64,000 nt of DNA from Crossaster papposus (lineage: Eukaryota; Echinodermata; Asteroidea; Velatida; Solasteridae), in contig JBAIAA010000781.1 of the NCBI GenBank assembly GCA_037893245.1, positions 496,001-560,000 on the forward strand. The letters run 5' to 3'. Of the stretch, positions 46,701-56,291 are shown one piece after another. Position numbers and translations under genes: made by a program. Below the pieces are notes generated by a model, which was given only the letters and a program-made list of their open reading frames with translations, was not told where the DNA came from and ran no database searches. The number at the start of each line of letters is the position of its first letter. The stretch's first letter is position 1.

Positions 46701-48724
46701 TTGAGCTATAAAGCAGTTAAACATGGAACAAACAGCTGCTAATTAGTGCGCTATTTTAACAAGGGTCTGCACACATGACCCTTAGTAGGCAAACGTTTCC
46801 TATCCTTGACACATAAATTTACTTCTTGACTGAAGCTCTATGGGAAGTGTGAAAGTACAAAATATCAAATAACCAATCCTCCAAAATCCTTATTTGGATA
46901 AATACCCAAGTAACCTTAATCTGGATCCTGCATTATCCTCAAGTGGCAAAACCCCCAAATGCCCTTAATCCTGCAAAATCCTGCAATTTGCAAAGAGCAT
47001 TTTAGAGGATGGTTAAAAAATAAAGAGCCAGGAAGCACACCCACGTATTTCCGGCCTTGCTCACTGCCGACAGGCATTTCTGGCCTTGCTCACTGCCGAC
47101 AGGCATTTCTGGCCTTGCTCACTGCCGACAGGCATTTCCGGCCTTGCTCACTGCCGACAGGCATTTCTGGCCTTGCTCACTGCCGACAGGCATTTCTGGC
47201 CTTGCTCACTGCCGACAGGCATTTCTGGCCTTGCTCGCGACAGGTTTATGCGTCATCCGTTTTGAATCTGGAGACAAGTTTGCGTGTATATGTATGTCCT
47301 TCGGGGCGAACTGGTTAAAGGTAGGATACACAATTGGTAATTGCTTGAATTATCATGAATGGGTAGATTTAGGGGGTTGTATTTTGTAGTAAATACCGTT
47401 TAACTGACCTGTCCGAAGTTTTACAGTCATGGATGCCGAGAAAAGCACGAAAAACAGTTTTTGTTTTTAACCGGCATCGAGCAGTTAATCTTATGTTATT
47501 TTTGTTTTTTCACGATCGCCGTCCGCGAATTTTTCTTTATAAAATTATATTTTTAAGAATAATTACAGGATATATTTAGCGCAATCATTTTGCTGGATGC
47601 CTAGAAGTAGAATCATTATTTACTTTCAAATGAGTATTACTATTAAGATATTTCTTAATAATTCGGTTGTAAATATTTTCGATATCTGAAAATGGTGTAT
47701 CCTTAGACCGAGTTACTGGCCTCTAGTTATCGCTTTTTTAACATTTGGGCATTATCTTGCGCTACTAGAGGCCGAGCCAGAAGATATTTGAAATCCTATA
47801 AGCTCTAGAAAGTGGTTCAAAATGTCGCCATAATCCACACAAATACGTAACAAAATACCTCTTAATCGTCTAAATAACCTTCCATATGTGTCCAAGCTGA
47901 GTTAACGAACTTCTAAGGTATTCACGATCAATTCTTGACCTGCAAATCAAGGAAATTCGACGCCAGTTTTCCAGCGCGTACTGAACTTTTGCATGGCCGC
48001 CATTTTTATGATGAGCAAAACGAGCATTGTGGGTATTCTGTGACGTCACTGCCAAAGTGCGTGCCGACCGTACCACTATACGCGGGGTGCTCTGCGATGT
48101 CACAGGTCATTGTATCGCGCGCGCAACGCGATACTCCGACCTGTGACATCGGAGAGCACCCCCGCGTATAGTGGTACGGTCGGCATGCACTTTGGCAGTG
48201 ACGTCACAGGCAATCACAAAAATGGCGGCCATGCAAAAGTTCAGTACGCGCTGGAAAACTGGCGTCGAATTTCCTTGATTTGCAGGACAAGAATTGATCG
48301 TGAATACCTTAGAAGTTCGTTAACTCAGCTTGGACACATATGGAAGGTTATTTAGATGATTAAGAGGTATTTTGTTACGTATTTGTGTGGATTATGGCGA
48401 CATTTTGAACCACTTTCTAGAGCTTATAGGATTTCAAATATCTTCTGGCTCGGCCTCTAGTAGCGCAAGATAATGCCCAAATGTTAAAAAAGCGATAACT
48501 AGAGGCCAGTAACTCGGTCTAGTGTATCCTACTTTTAAGAGTCTTAGCTTCCTACTAATCTTTACTGATGACTGGAATGATTTAGATACCTTTCTACACT
48601 TCATGATGTGGTACGGGTATCTCTTAGCCAGTATGCGGTGTACTTTGTCATAGGGGCAGATGACGTACTGGTCAGGGTCACAGTCATTCATACTGGGCAG
48701 GGCGTACTCGTTGGCTTGAGGCAT
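39114..48724 (-). CDS. GTSF1: GTSF1-like double CHHC zinc-finger protein with Gly/Arg-rich tail, 9 exons
   Basis: GTSF1/Asterix proteins are cofactors of PIWI-piRNA silencing in animal gonads (family knowledge). Exons in coding order: 48724-48590, 46475-46349, 44568-44464, 43859-43793, 41335-41223, 41015-40917, 40375-40260, 39538-39376, 39166-39114 (TGA). Phases agree and give 325 residues. Two CHHC fingers (C-x5-H-x9-H-x3-C) read [20 protein letters not shown] then C (23-43), and [20 protein letters not shown] then C. Next come an acidic [12 protein letters not shown] segment (44568 and 43859 exons) and a long disordered tail with [18 protein letters not shown] and [20 protein letters not shown], ending YPGMQQQ. 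Mammalian GTSF1 is about 167 residues, so the tail is roughly doubled. The first five exons are firm; the 41015 and 40375 exons rest on phase (acceptor GAAAAG before CCGTACAGG) and are less sure. Confidence 0.88.
39712..39960. mobile_element. Family F MITE, partial, in a GTSF1 intron
   Basis: GCGATCGTAAAAAACGAG, TGATTGTAAAACTTC, AATACAACCCCTCCCAAATC and TATATCCTACCTTTA match the family interior and right end; the left end is lost. Confidence 0.7.
40500..40852. mobile_element. MITE with ATGTTGGCGTAAC ends, with poly-A and SINE scrap inside
   Basis: GGCATAACAAAAAAAATG then TTATGTTGGCGTAAC at the left is mirrored by GTTACGCCAACATAAT and TTTTTTGTATGCC at the right. Inside are TGTGTATATATTGAACC (a SINE middle as at 23080) and a 27-bp A run at 40760-40786. 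Confidence 0.7.
41676..41888. mobile_element. Family A MITE in a GTSF1 intron
   Basis: ACCAGTTCGCTCCGGAGG to GGCGCAAACTGGTTCAA. The outer TTAA copies have mutated. A single copy of the 29-bp unit is present. Confidence 0.82.
42268..42650. mobile_element. Complete family F MITE with TTAA flanks
   Basis: TTAA then AGGTAGGATACACC at the left; GGTGTATCCTACCT then TTAA at the right. This copy shows that family F also uses TTAA. Confidence 0.87.
42822..43256. mobile_element. Family X MITE
   Basis: The left end AATGTGAACTCCTCGAAAAC is diverged; the right end GTCCGGGTTTCGTTGGAAC then AGGTCACA is intact. The interior matches 8790-9206. Confidence 0.82.
43316..43766. mobile_element. Family Y MITE next to a GTSF1 exon
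   Basis: TGTGATCTTGCACCACAAAA to GTGGTGCCAGGTCA. The interior matches 11515-11942. Its edge is about 27 bp from the donor of the 43859-43793 exon. Confidence 0.82.
43905..44305. mobile_element. Family A MITE with a seven-copy 29-bp array
   Basis: GCCGGAAATGTCTGTCAGCA is the core of a 29-bp unit repeated from about 43975 to 44190. The right end GTCGCGAACTGG is followed by TTAA (44306-44309); the left end is incomplete. It lies about 50 bp upstream of the GTSF1 acceptor at 43860. Confidence 0.88.
44343..44433 (+). repeat. 20-bp minisatellite, about 4.5 copies
   Basis: CAATAAGCCTGGAATGAACT repeated in tandem with C/T variation at the junction. It starts about 35 bp after the family A element. 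Confidence 0.93.
44765..45195. mobile_element. Family T MITE, long form, with AGTA-rich interior
   Basis: TTAA (44761-44764), CCCTAACCCT at the left; GGTTAGGG then TTAA (45196-45199) at the right. The interior is full of TAGTA/TACTA words (TACTACTAGTAGTAAAAAGT) and unrelated to the other T interiors. Confidence 0.85.
45424..45612. mobile_element. Possible element with GCCACTTCAGCGG word
   Basis: ACGCCACTTCAGCGGTTGTG then TACATG at 45429 recurs at about 63937. CGATTGGTCGATGGCG and CGACCAATAGCGTC inside are inverse-like. Boundaries are uncertain. Confidence 0.45.
45729..46216. mobile_element. Family B MITE interrupted by another family B MITE
   Basis: The outer ends GGGGCCAATTTCATGTAGCT and AGCTCAATGAAATTGG are inverse. 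At 45903-46145 a second, better-preserved family B copy is inserted. Confidence 0.85.
45903..46145. mobile_element. Inner family B MITE
   Basis: GGGGCCAATTTCACGGAGCT to AGCTCCGTGAAATTGGCCCC, complete ends. Confidence 0.88.
46532..47014. mobile_element. Diverged family T MITE with GCAGGATT-type interior
   Basis: TTAACCCCAACTCCCTACCC at the left, then many GCAAAATCCTGCA words, as in the element at 59862-60289 in reverse. The right end is decayed (GATGGTTAA). Confidence 0.65.
47033..47316. mobile_element. Truncated family A MITE with seven 29-bp units
   Basis: CTGCCGACAGGCATTTCTGG recurs every 29 bp from about 47085 to 47230; the right end GGGGCGAACTGG is followed by TTAA at 47317-47320. The left terminus is missing. 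Confidence 0.82.
47321..48534. mobile_element. Family F MITE carrying a large foldback insertion
   Basis: The left end AGGTAGGATACAC directly follows the TTAA that also closes the family A element. The right end GTGTATCCTACTTTTAA is split from the body by the insertion at 47704-48521. Confidence 0.85.
47704..48521. mobile_element. Mutator-like foldback element, 818 bp, 9-bp target duplication
   Basis: Arms of about 400 bp are near-perfect inverses around a centre near 48112. The ends are TAGACCGAGTTACTGGCC and its inverse. GTGTATCCT flanks it exactly at 47695-47703 and 48522-48530. Long terminal repeats plus a 9-bp duplication are the signature of Mutator-like elements. No transposase frame. 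Confidence 0.92.
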
Positions 48725-49887
48725 ATTGGATGGTGGTTAAGCAGATTCCACAGTACAGATCTAATAAAAACAAGCAATAAACTATAATAATTTGTAATAT
48801 AGAGCCAATTCAGTATTTTAACTGCATGCAAACAAATGATTCGCGTCAGTGTCATTCAGAATAATCGAACGATTGTCAAAAAGACACTACTACTACTACT
48901 ACAGGGTACTAGACGAACGATGCTTGCTTGCGTGTTAATGATGTTAATTTATTATGTTAATTAAAAACAGAATAGGCATTAGTGTAACATTGCATAAACA
49001 ATTAACAATTAACATCGCGAAACATCATTATTAATGATGTAAGTCAGTGACTGACATGATTATCCTGAAATAATTTAGATATTATTTGAAAATAGGCCTA
49101 GTTTATACTAATACTAGTTGAGTACGTAAGAATGAAATATGAAGCAAGCAAAATATATTTTCCAAACAGCGTGACGTAATATCTTCTTATTCCTCCATGT
49201 ATCAATCATGATACACCATGGAGGTGTTTCCTACCTCCATGGATACACCAAGCATTGTTTTGTACGTCGTGGTGGCGTTACCAGAAAAAAATTCCTTCCT
49301 AAATCCTACCACCGCAGAACATGTCATAAAACACCCTAAAACAACACAAAAACCTGACAATGCTCTTACAAAATAATCAGTTATTTGTAATAAAAACACA
49401 AGAATAACTTTAATTGAAATATATTACCAATAATTTTGAAAATGACGACAATATTCTTCACGGCGCGGTTTACACACAGCTTGCAACTTGACAAGAACAA
49501 AATGTCGCTAATTAATATAAAAATGAGGTAATTTTAAGATATATACCATTTTTACATGGGGTTTTAAACTCTCGGGCATCCTTTATTATTTTATATTTGT
49601 TTTACTAACCCCAAAAGACATACAAGTTTTTAAAGTAACTTTTGCCTAAAAACAAACCATATAATGTTATATTAAAAAGGACGTTTTGAAAATTGTGTCG
49701 AGGTAAAGACGAAATCGAAATAAATTATAACACCATTCATGCCTTTAAAAAAATGGTATGGTCCAAGTGCAAAACGCATCTGCAGATATAGAGGGCGCTC
49801 TATCGACTCGCGGGAAACTTTGACGCATCAAAACGAAAACATAACAACATTAATTTTCAGTTCTCGGAAACACTAAAAAACAACAAG
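48725..49887. promoter_or_regulatory. Shared upstream region of GTSF1 and MRNIP
   Basis: The two start codons point away from each other across 1.16 kb. Just before the MRNIP start lies TTAATTTTCAG at about 49850-49860, a likely acceptor for a 5' UTR exon. A small palindrome with CACCATGGAGGTG sits near 49215. No TATA box is obvious. Confidence 0.45.
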
Positions 49888-52800
49888 ATGCCGCAATTAT
49901 TTCACGTAGTTCGGTGCTACGCCTGCCAGGTTTTCCAAGTCCAACAAGTCAAGAAGATCCCCAAGTGGGTGTGCAAGATGTGCGGGGAGAAACAATCCCT
50001 CAAAAAAGTAGGAAAAGCAATATGTTTTCTTTATAAGTTTTGGAGTAAAAGAAAACTAAAAAGTAGTTTAGGCTAGCCTATAATACTCGTACTCCGAATT
50101 ACTGGGCCCTATCTAGTACTAGTTATCGCTTTTTAAAAGATTGGACACGATTTGTGATCCAGATCATGTCCAAATGTAAAAATAAACCCGATAACAGTAA
50201 CTCGGACTGCATGAAACCAGAATGAACTAACTGTGCTGTGAATATCGGCTTAGGCCTAATTTAACTTAAGTTCTAAACAAAAACAGGTGAAACTTGAAAT
50301 GTCACTTTTTTATAAAGTGCAGTCGATACATAATATAACCACAAATGTTAGTCTCGGCATGGAAGGTAGGCATGAAAAAATATCCCTCTGTGGTCTCGGG
50401 CTGCAAAATTCATCGACAGTCATTCATGTTTTTTATTCGTAAGGCGATTAAAACAAAACAAAACAAAAAATTGAAGTAGGGTCTAGTGCCTGAAAAAAAG
50501 GGTTAAAAACTACACTAACTGCAATGGGTATTAAAAATGTTGATTGTCGTGCATATTTTGTTGCAAAAGTCTTTAATTTAGGCCTAAGGCTAAATTTTAT
50601 TTTGACAGGAATACAGTCGAGGATCTGGTTCAGACTGCAGACAACACGTTCAAAAGTTGAACATGACGCAGGCTGGGGAATTTGAAAATGCCGACCGTGA
50701 GACACTGGACTCGTGTCAAGAAATCGGGGGCCACAACTTCACCACCAGCAGAAGGCCTAACGTTAAATTGGAAGATGACTATTCTACAGTTGCAGAATCC
50801 AGACAGCCTAATTTTTTTGGTGCAAACCCAGAGGTGAGGTGGTTAATCATTAGTTTGTTTTCAAATTAGAAGTACATGTAACTATAGAATGCAGGACCAC
50901 TCAACTACTCTCGGCTTTATTTACCCTAAAACATAGAATGGAGTGACCCTAACCCTGTGTATCCATAGAGAATACAGGGCTACTCCATTCTATGTCCTAG
51001 GGTAAATAAAGCCGAGAGTAGAGTGGCCCTGCATTCTATAGTTGTACATGTACCTCAAATTAATTTTCTAATTGTTTATGGTGTAGTTTTGTAAGAAAGG
51101 TTGAAAGAAAATATTTTAATTCACATTTGGATTCCATTGGACTCTGCCAAAACAAAGAGAACAATAGCCCCTTTTTCACTTGTAAATAAAAGCGTCAGAA
51201 GTCTGTCAAATTATCACTTGGCATGATTTTTAAGCTGGAAAAAAGGAGCCCTATTGTTAACTTTCAACGTTTTTTTTTCATTCCAACAAAAGGTTGTCTC
51301 AATTTTGGGTCTCGCAGCTTAATTTCAATGAATAAAACAATAGAGGCCAATTTCGTGAAGCTGCTAAGCACAAAAATTTGCTTAGCATGAAAATTTGTCC
51401 TTGGTAAAAACATGGTTACAGACCAAATTTTCACGTGATCTTTATTGTTTTTGATTGATAATCAGCTGGTTTTTTGCTTAGCATGAAAAACACGTAGAAT
51501 TTTGGCTGATAACTTGTTTTTAAAGAGCAAGACTTTTTGGTGCTAAAGCCCCAGTCACACCGGACTCCCGGACCATCCCGGACCACCCCGGACGTGGTCC
51601 GGGGCAGTCCGGGGTCCGATCCTTGTTGGGTCCTTGTTCGTCCGGGGCGGTCCGGGATGGTCCGGGATGATCCTTGGCGGTCCGGGAGTCGGCCCCGGAC
51701 GTTTTAAAATGTTTAAAACATCCGGGGTGATCCGGGGCGATGGCTTAATCCGGGGTGGTCCGGGGTAGTCCGGGGCGGTCCTTGTTGGGTCCTTGTTGGC
51801 TCCGTGTTCATCCTTAGTGCCTCCTTGTTCATCCTTGTTCATCCTTGGGCATCCGGGATGGTTTATTCGGACACGGCAAGGCTACGGATGACCCCGGACG
51901 AACAAGGACCATACAAGGTTCATGTTTTTATAGGGAAAATGCTGTGGTCCGGGGCGGTCCGTGTAGCATCCGTGTAGCATCCGTGGCAGTCCTTGTTGAG
52001 TCCGGGGCGGTCCGGGGTGATCCGGCATAGTCCGTGTCTCTTCCGTGTTGGTCCGTGCCGGTCCGGGGTCATCCGTGTAGACACCGTGTGCGGTCCGTGC
52101 TTGGTCCGTGTCACCTCCTTGTTGATCCGTGCTCATCCTTGTTGACTCCTTGTTCGTCCGTAGTGCTTCCTTGTTGGGTCCGGCGTGAAGGAGTTTTGAC
52201 GGTCGTCGGTCGCTTTTTCGCTCCGGACCACCCCGGACTGATAAAACTGTGGTCTGGGGTTGTCCGGGGTGGTCCTGGGTGGTCCTTGTTGGGTCCTTGT
52301 CCGGTGTGACCTAGGCTTAAGCAAATTGTTGTGCTTAGCAGCTTCGTGAAATTGGCCCCAGATGGCTAGAGCAAGTTTTAAAAAATCTTAATTTCTGATA
52401 AGGTATTGATTGAAGAAAAAAAAACAGTCAAATTTTGTTTAAAATTCAGGCAGAGTAAAGTTATCTGGTGAATGTTAAGCGTGATCGGTCGACGTGCGAT
52501 CTTGACAAATGTCTCCTTTAAAAAAAATGTAATCCTCTGGAACTGCAGGTTACAATGAAAAGGTGTTATGGATAGCGTCGTGATCCACCAATAGCGCAAT
52601 GTGATCCACTGATCGCGCTCAACAAATACAAATTTTCATTTGCAAAACCGATCCCTGTTAATCATTTTCAAATTTGTAATCCACGTGCATAATCTACTTT
52701 AATCACATTTTAGTGGGGGTTTCTCTGTTGCTAACTTTTCCCACAGGCTGAAAGCTCTGCCTCAAGATGGCAGGCATTTGTTGCCGACGGTGATGAGATG

Positions 52801-54361
52801 CCTGCCCAAGACGACGACGACGACGACTCGCTCCCCCAGCTGGGCAATGTCGAAGTCACACTGAGCAGGCCGGTTTACCAGGGGAGAGAAGGGAGGAAGT
52901 TTGGTGGATTGAAGAGCGGAAGGAAGAGGAAGAGCGAAGATCGGGTATGGAAAAAAAAATCAGATTTTGTAATTTAACAGGGGGCCGGAATTATTGACCT
53001 AAATTGGGCCCAATTTCACGGAGAAATTGCTTAACACAAAAACAATCTGGCTCAGTAAAAACTGGTAACCAGCCCAAACTCTCTCTTCATGCTAAGCAAA
53101 AACAAGCTGAACTAGTCACAAACAAAATATACCTGAAAATTCATTTGTTTTAAGGCAAAATTCAAATATAACTTTTTTTTTAATCCTTTAGGATATTGAT
53201 GTCGATATCGATCAAGTGACCGAAACTCGTGAAAACAGGAATTTTTCCGGGTCAGCATCTCGACAAAACAGGCCTGCCCTTTCCGGCTGTTTAAAGATTC
53301 CCAGCTTTCAAGATCCAGGGAACAATTTCCCAAATTTACCGCCCTCCGTCCGCCATCCTCCAGAACCTGCAAGGCAAGTATCCGATGTCGGGGATACTGA
53401 CAGAGCTAGAGTCCAAACTGGAAAGACGGGGGTTGAAAACAGCTCACCTGGACAAAACTGGGGCCGGAATGATAGTACGGACGGTGCAGACGCAAGAGAA
53501 GTCGCCAAGAAACGACAGCCGGCAGCAACCAGCCGTAGCGCCAGCAGCAAGTGGGGACATTTCCTTCAGGACTCAGCGGACGAAAGTAGCAATCAGATCG
53601 AGGATGTCACCAACAACCGGGGACCAGCAGAATCTGGGTGGGGTGCTGGCAGCAAGTGGGGACAATTCCTTCAGGACTCAGCGGACGAAAGTAGCAATCA
53701 AAACGAGGATGTCACCAACAACCCTGGACCAGCAGAATCCGGGTGGAGTGCTGGCAGCAAATGGGGACAATTCCTTCACGAGTCCGAGGACACAAATGAT
53801 GAAAATGAGGACGTGGTCGACAACCGAGGACACGTTGCCAAACCATTCTCTGAATTCGGGAAAGCTCGCACAACACGGACTCTTATCAATACTGCAGCTA
53901 TTCTGAGGGACAGACAATCCACTGTCGATCAAATTTGTCGAACCGAGGACGTAATTGACAACCGAGGACATGCCTCGGCCAAGAATGAACAACAAATGGA
54001 TAACACGCCGTGTGCTGAATTGCACACAGCACAAATTTTGAACAGTCCAAGGCAGTCCACTGTCGATCAAATATTTCAAACCGAGGACGTGATTGACAAT
54101 CGAGGACATGCTTCCAAAGACTTCACGGTATATTCAGCTCCGGCCAGCGATAGACAATCTACCGTTGACCCAATTCGACCACCAGTTACTTGGCATGAAA
54201 CTTCAGCACAGGGTCGTAAATTTGACAGAACACAGACCAAGGGTAGTGACGAAGGTGGAAAGACAAGTAAAAATAGAAGCGGTTTTCAGACAAAAATTAA
54301 GGACTTGTTCTGTTTAGAAGACGAGGACCTCTTAGTCGAAGCGCTTCAAGAAAAATGGTAG
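49888..54361 (+). CDS. MRNIP: MRN complex-interacting protein, 4 exons
   Basis: MRNIP binds the MRE11-RAD50-NBS1 complex and supports DNA double-strand-break signalling in the nucleus (family knowledge). Exons: 49888-50007, 50609-50833, 52747-52944, 53192-54361, all phase 0, 570 residues. The N terminus matches the human protein: CYACQVFQVQQVKKIPKWVC and CKMCGEKQSL, with Cys10, 13, 29 and 32 as a zinc ribbon. Exon 2 starts EYSRGSGSDCRQHVQKLN. Exon 3 has SRWQAFV and a run of seven Asp. Exon 4 has three SKWGxFL motifs and several EDVxxNRG motifs, and closes with DLFCLEDEDLL, as the human C terminus does with DLFITGEDFDDD. Human MRNIP is about 343 residues; the excess is exon 4 duplication. An AATAAA lies at about 54425, 65 bp after the stop. 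Confidence 0.92.
50093..50215. mobile_element. Small derivative of the 47704 foldback family
   Basis: CTAGTTATCGCTTTTTAA and CGATAACAGTAACTCGG are inverse and match the ends of the 818-bp element. Intronic in MRNIP. Confidence 0.6.
50877..51054. repeat. Foldback repeat, about 75-bp arms
   Basis: TGTAACTATAGAATGCAGG and CCTGCATTCTATAGTTGTAC are the ends; CTCTCGGCTTTATTTACCCT and its inverse lie inside. Intronic in MRNIP. Confidence 0.88.
51345..52362. mobile_element. Family B MITE split by a PIF/Harbinger-like insertion
   Basis: GAGGCCAATTTCGTGAAGCT at the left, AGCTTCGTGAAATTGGCCCC at the right. The element at 51547-52317 sits in the GTGCTAAGCAAAT word. Confidence 0.9.
51547..52317. mobile_element. 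PIF/Harbinger-like MITE built of GGTCCGGGG repeats
   Basis: The ends AGCCCCAGTCACACCGGAC and GTCCGGTGTGACCTAGGCT are inverse. TAA at 51544-51546 and 52318-52320 fits a 3-bp duplication. The interior is GC-rich and consists of short units such as GGTCCGGGGTGATCC and TCCTTGTTGGGTCC. No transposase. Confidence 0.85.
53007..53135. mobile_element. Truncated family B MITE
   Basis: GGGCCCAATTTCACGGAG followed by family B interior (ATGCTAAGCAAAAACAAGCT). The other end is missing. It lies 57 bp before the last MRNIP exon. Confidence 0.7.
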
Positions 54362-54502
54362 CTAAATTAGAAAAATAAGTAATAGTGCATCAGTCGTGCT
54401 TAGCATGTTGTAGGGTGGGGGGCTTAAATAAAGTTAACAGTGAAGATCCTTTAGTAGTATAACAAAATCCATGGGAAAACCACTGTTTTTAGTACTAGTT
54501 AA

Positions 54503-54730
54503 CCAGTTCGCGCCGGGATTATTTTAACATCGCCGAGCCGAGGGGCGGGATTATTTTTAACGAAACTCAATCCGAAGCGGGTTCAGGCCGATAGTGCCGG
54601 GAAGCACACCCACGCATTTCCGGCCTTGCTCGCTGTTGACAGACATTTCCGAACTTGAACTTGCCGTGTTTATGCGTCATCCGTTTTGAGTTTGGGGAAA
54701 TTTTTGCGTTTATATACGTCATCCGGCTGG
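54503..54730. mobile_element. Family A MITE with TTAA on both sides
   Basis: TTAA at 54499-54502 and 54731-54734 flank CCAGTTCGCGCCGGG and a shortened right end ATCCGGCTGG. It lies just beyond the MRNIP poly(A) signal. Confidence 0.88.
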
Positions 54731-54734
54731 TTAA

Positions 54735-56270
54735 TGGACTTTAGGACACATAGTTTAGTGTAGTACTGCATGATGGACAAAATCACCAACAACAGAAACT
54801 TTACGACAGCAAGATATGTTGTTGGTGCTCAAATATAATTGTGCTTTGAGGTTTTCTGTCCGACATGACATTAAAGTTTTACTCATGAATATGGAAATAC
54901 AATTAGCATAAAACAAAAAAGCACCAAAATAACCCTTGGTAAAATGAAAAGTTATGTCATTCAAAATACAAATGTAGTCGCTTAATTTATCTATAAAATT
55001 AAGATAGGCAAACATGGTTTACTTTGAAGATGCACGTTTCCCCCCAGGGGGGGGGGGGGGGGGGGGGGCGGAGGGGGGGCCCAAGAAAGTGCGCCACCAA
55101 CGTTGAAATGTATCTCATTCGTTCTTCCACGCTCATGAGCCACACATCTCACACAGTAAATTCGTATAGATCGCTACCGCGAAGCGCACCATTGAAACAC
55201 GTACAGATTTGCTCCGTGTATCGCTCTCTGCATGATTCATACAACGTCCGCAAAGCCAGGTACGCAGGCACGATCTACACGGATTTTGTTTGGGGCGATG
55301 TCATTTTCTGCCATTTTCGTTTGAAAACAACACAATAAAACGCAAGGGGGTCACAGGCAGATTTTTTTTAAAATTCAGTATATCACTGCTACATCCTTTT
55401 TTAACGTATCCATGGAAAAAAATGAGTGGGGTCAAAGCACGATTTTTCACAATTTATCGATTATTATTGCCCTTTTTAGGGGAGGTATTTGTTAACGTCG
55501 TTTGAGTATTTGTGCACAATCTCCACGCGCATCAACGGTACGTCAACGCTTAATTTTTTCGACTGCTTTTTTGTCATTGGATGATAAACATTAAGGTAAA
55601 TAACAACCTTGTACAACTACAAAAGACAAGATGTTAAGATTGGATGCCAAAAACTCTTTATTTTTCGAGTGAGAAAATTGTTCCCCCCTATTTTGACAAT
55701 GGACGGTACCACAGCGTTTCGCAATCACAGCCTCGAAGGGCCCCCCCTCCGCCCCCCCTGTTTCCCCCAAAAGAATTATCATTTTATGAAAGCAAGAATA
55801 TTTGAATAAAGTGTCAATTTTACATGTAACTTCCACTTGTTTTCATTGGTCTTTATTAGTCTCAAATATCCGAGTTGGTAAAGGAAAAGCCGTTATTTTG
55901 TAACAGAATCTTTCAGTGGAGAAAACTTACAATCTCTTGAAAATGAAGTCCTTTGTGACCAACTTTTGGGGGGGATTTGAGGACACGATATTTCTAGCTA
56001 GCACCAAAAAGAGTAGTGGCGCGTCGTCTGCATGCAGTTGTCGTCTAATAGCGCCCTCTGTTGATACACTATTTAAGCTGGTTAACAATCGGAAGCAAAA
56101 TCGCTACGGCCGGGTACCAGCATTAGTTTAGTCAATTACGTCATCTTTTGTTTTGGGAAAAGACAGACGATCGGCAAAAAGTGCTTGTGAAATCGGACAT
56201 TTTACCGTGAAAATGTCATTTGAAAAGTTTATTTATCAATTTTGTTGAGAGAAGTTGGTTGATTTACAGA
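54735..56270. other. Intergenic region between MRNIP and CREBL2
   Basis: No gene seen. There is a G run at 55049-55078. From about 56130 the sequence may be CREBL2 promoter and 5' UTR; TTGATTTACAG ending at about 56270 looks like an acceptor for the exon with the start codon. Confidence 0.4.
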
Positions 56271-56291
56271 TCGTAGACAGTCTTAACGAAC

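Noticed and set aside
51555-52324. Pro/Arg/Thr-rich frames
   Set aside because: Readings of the GGTCCGGGG micro-repeats in the PIF-like element.
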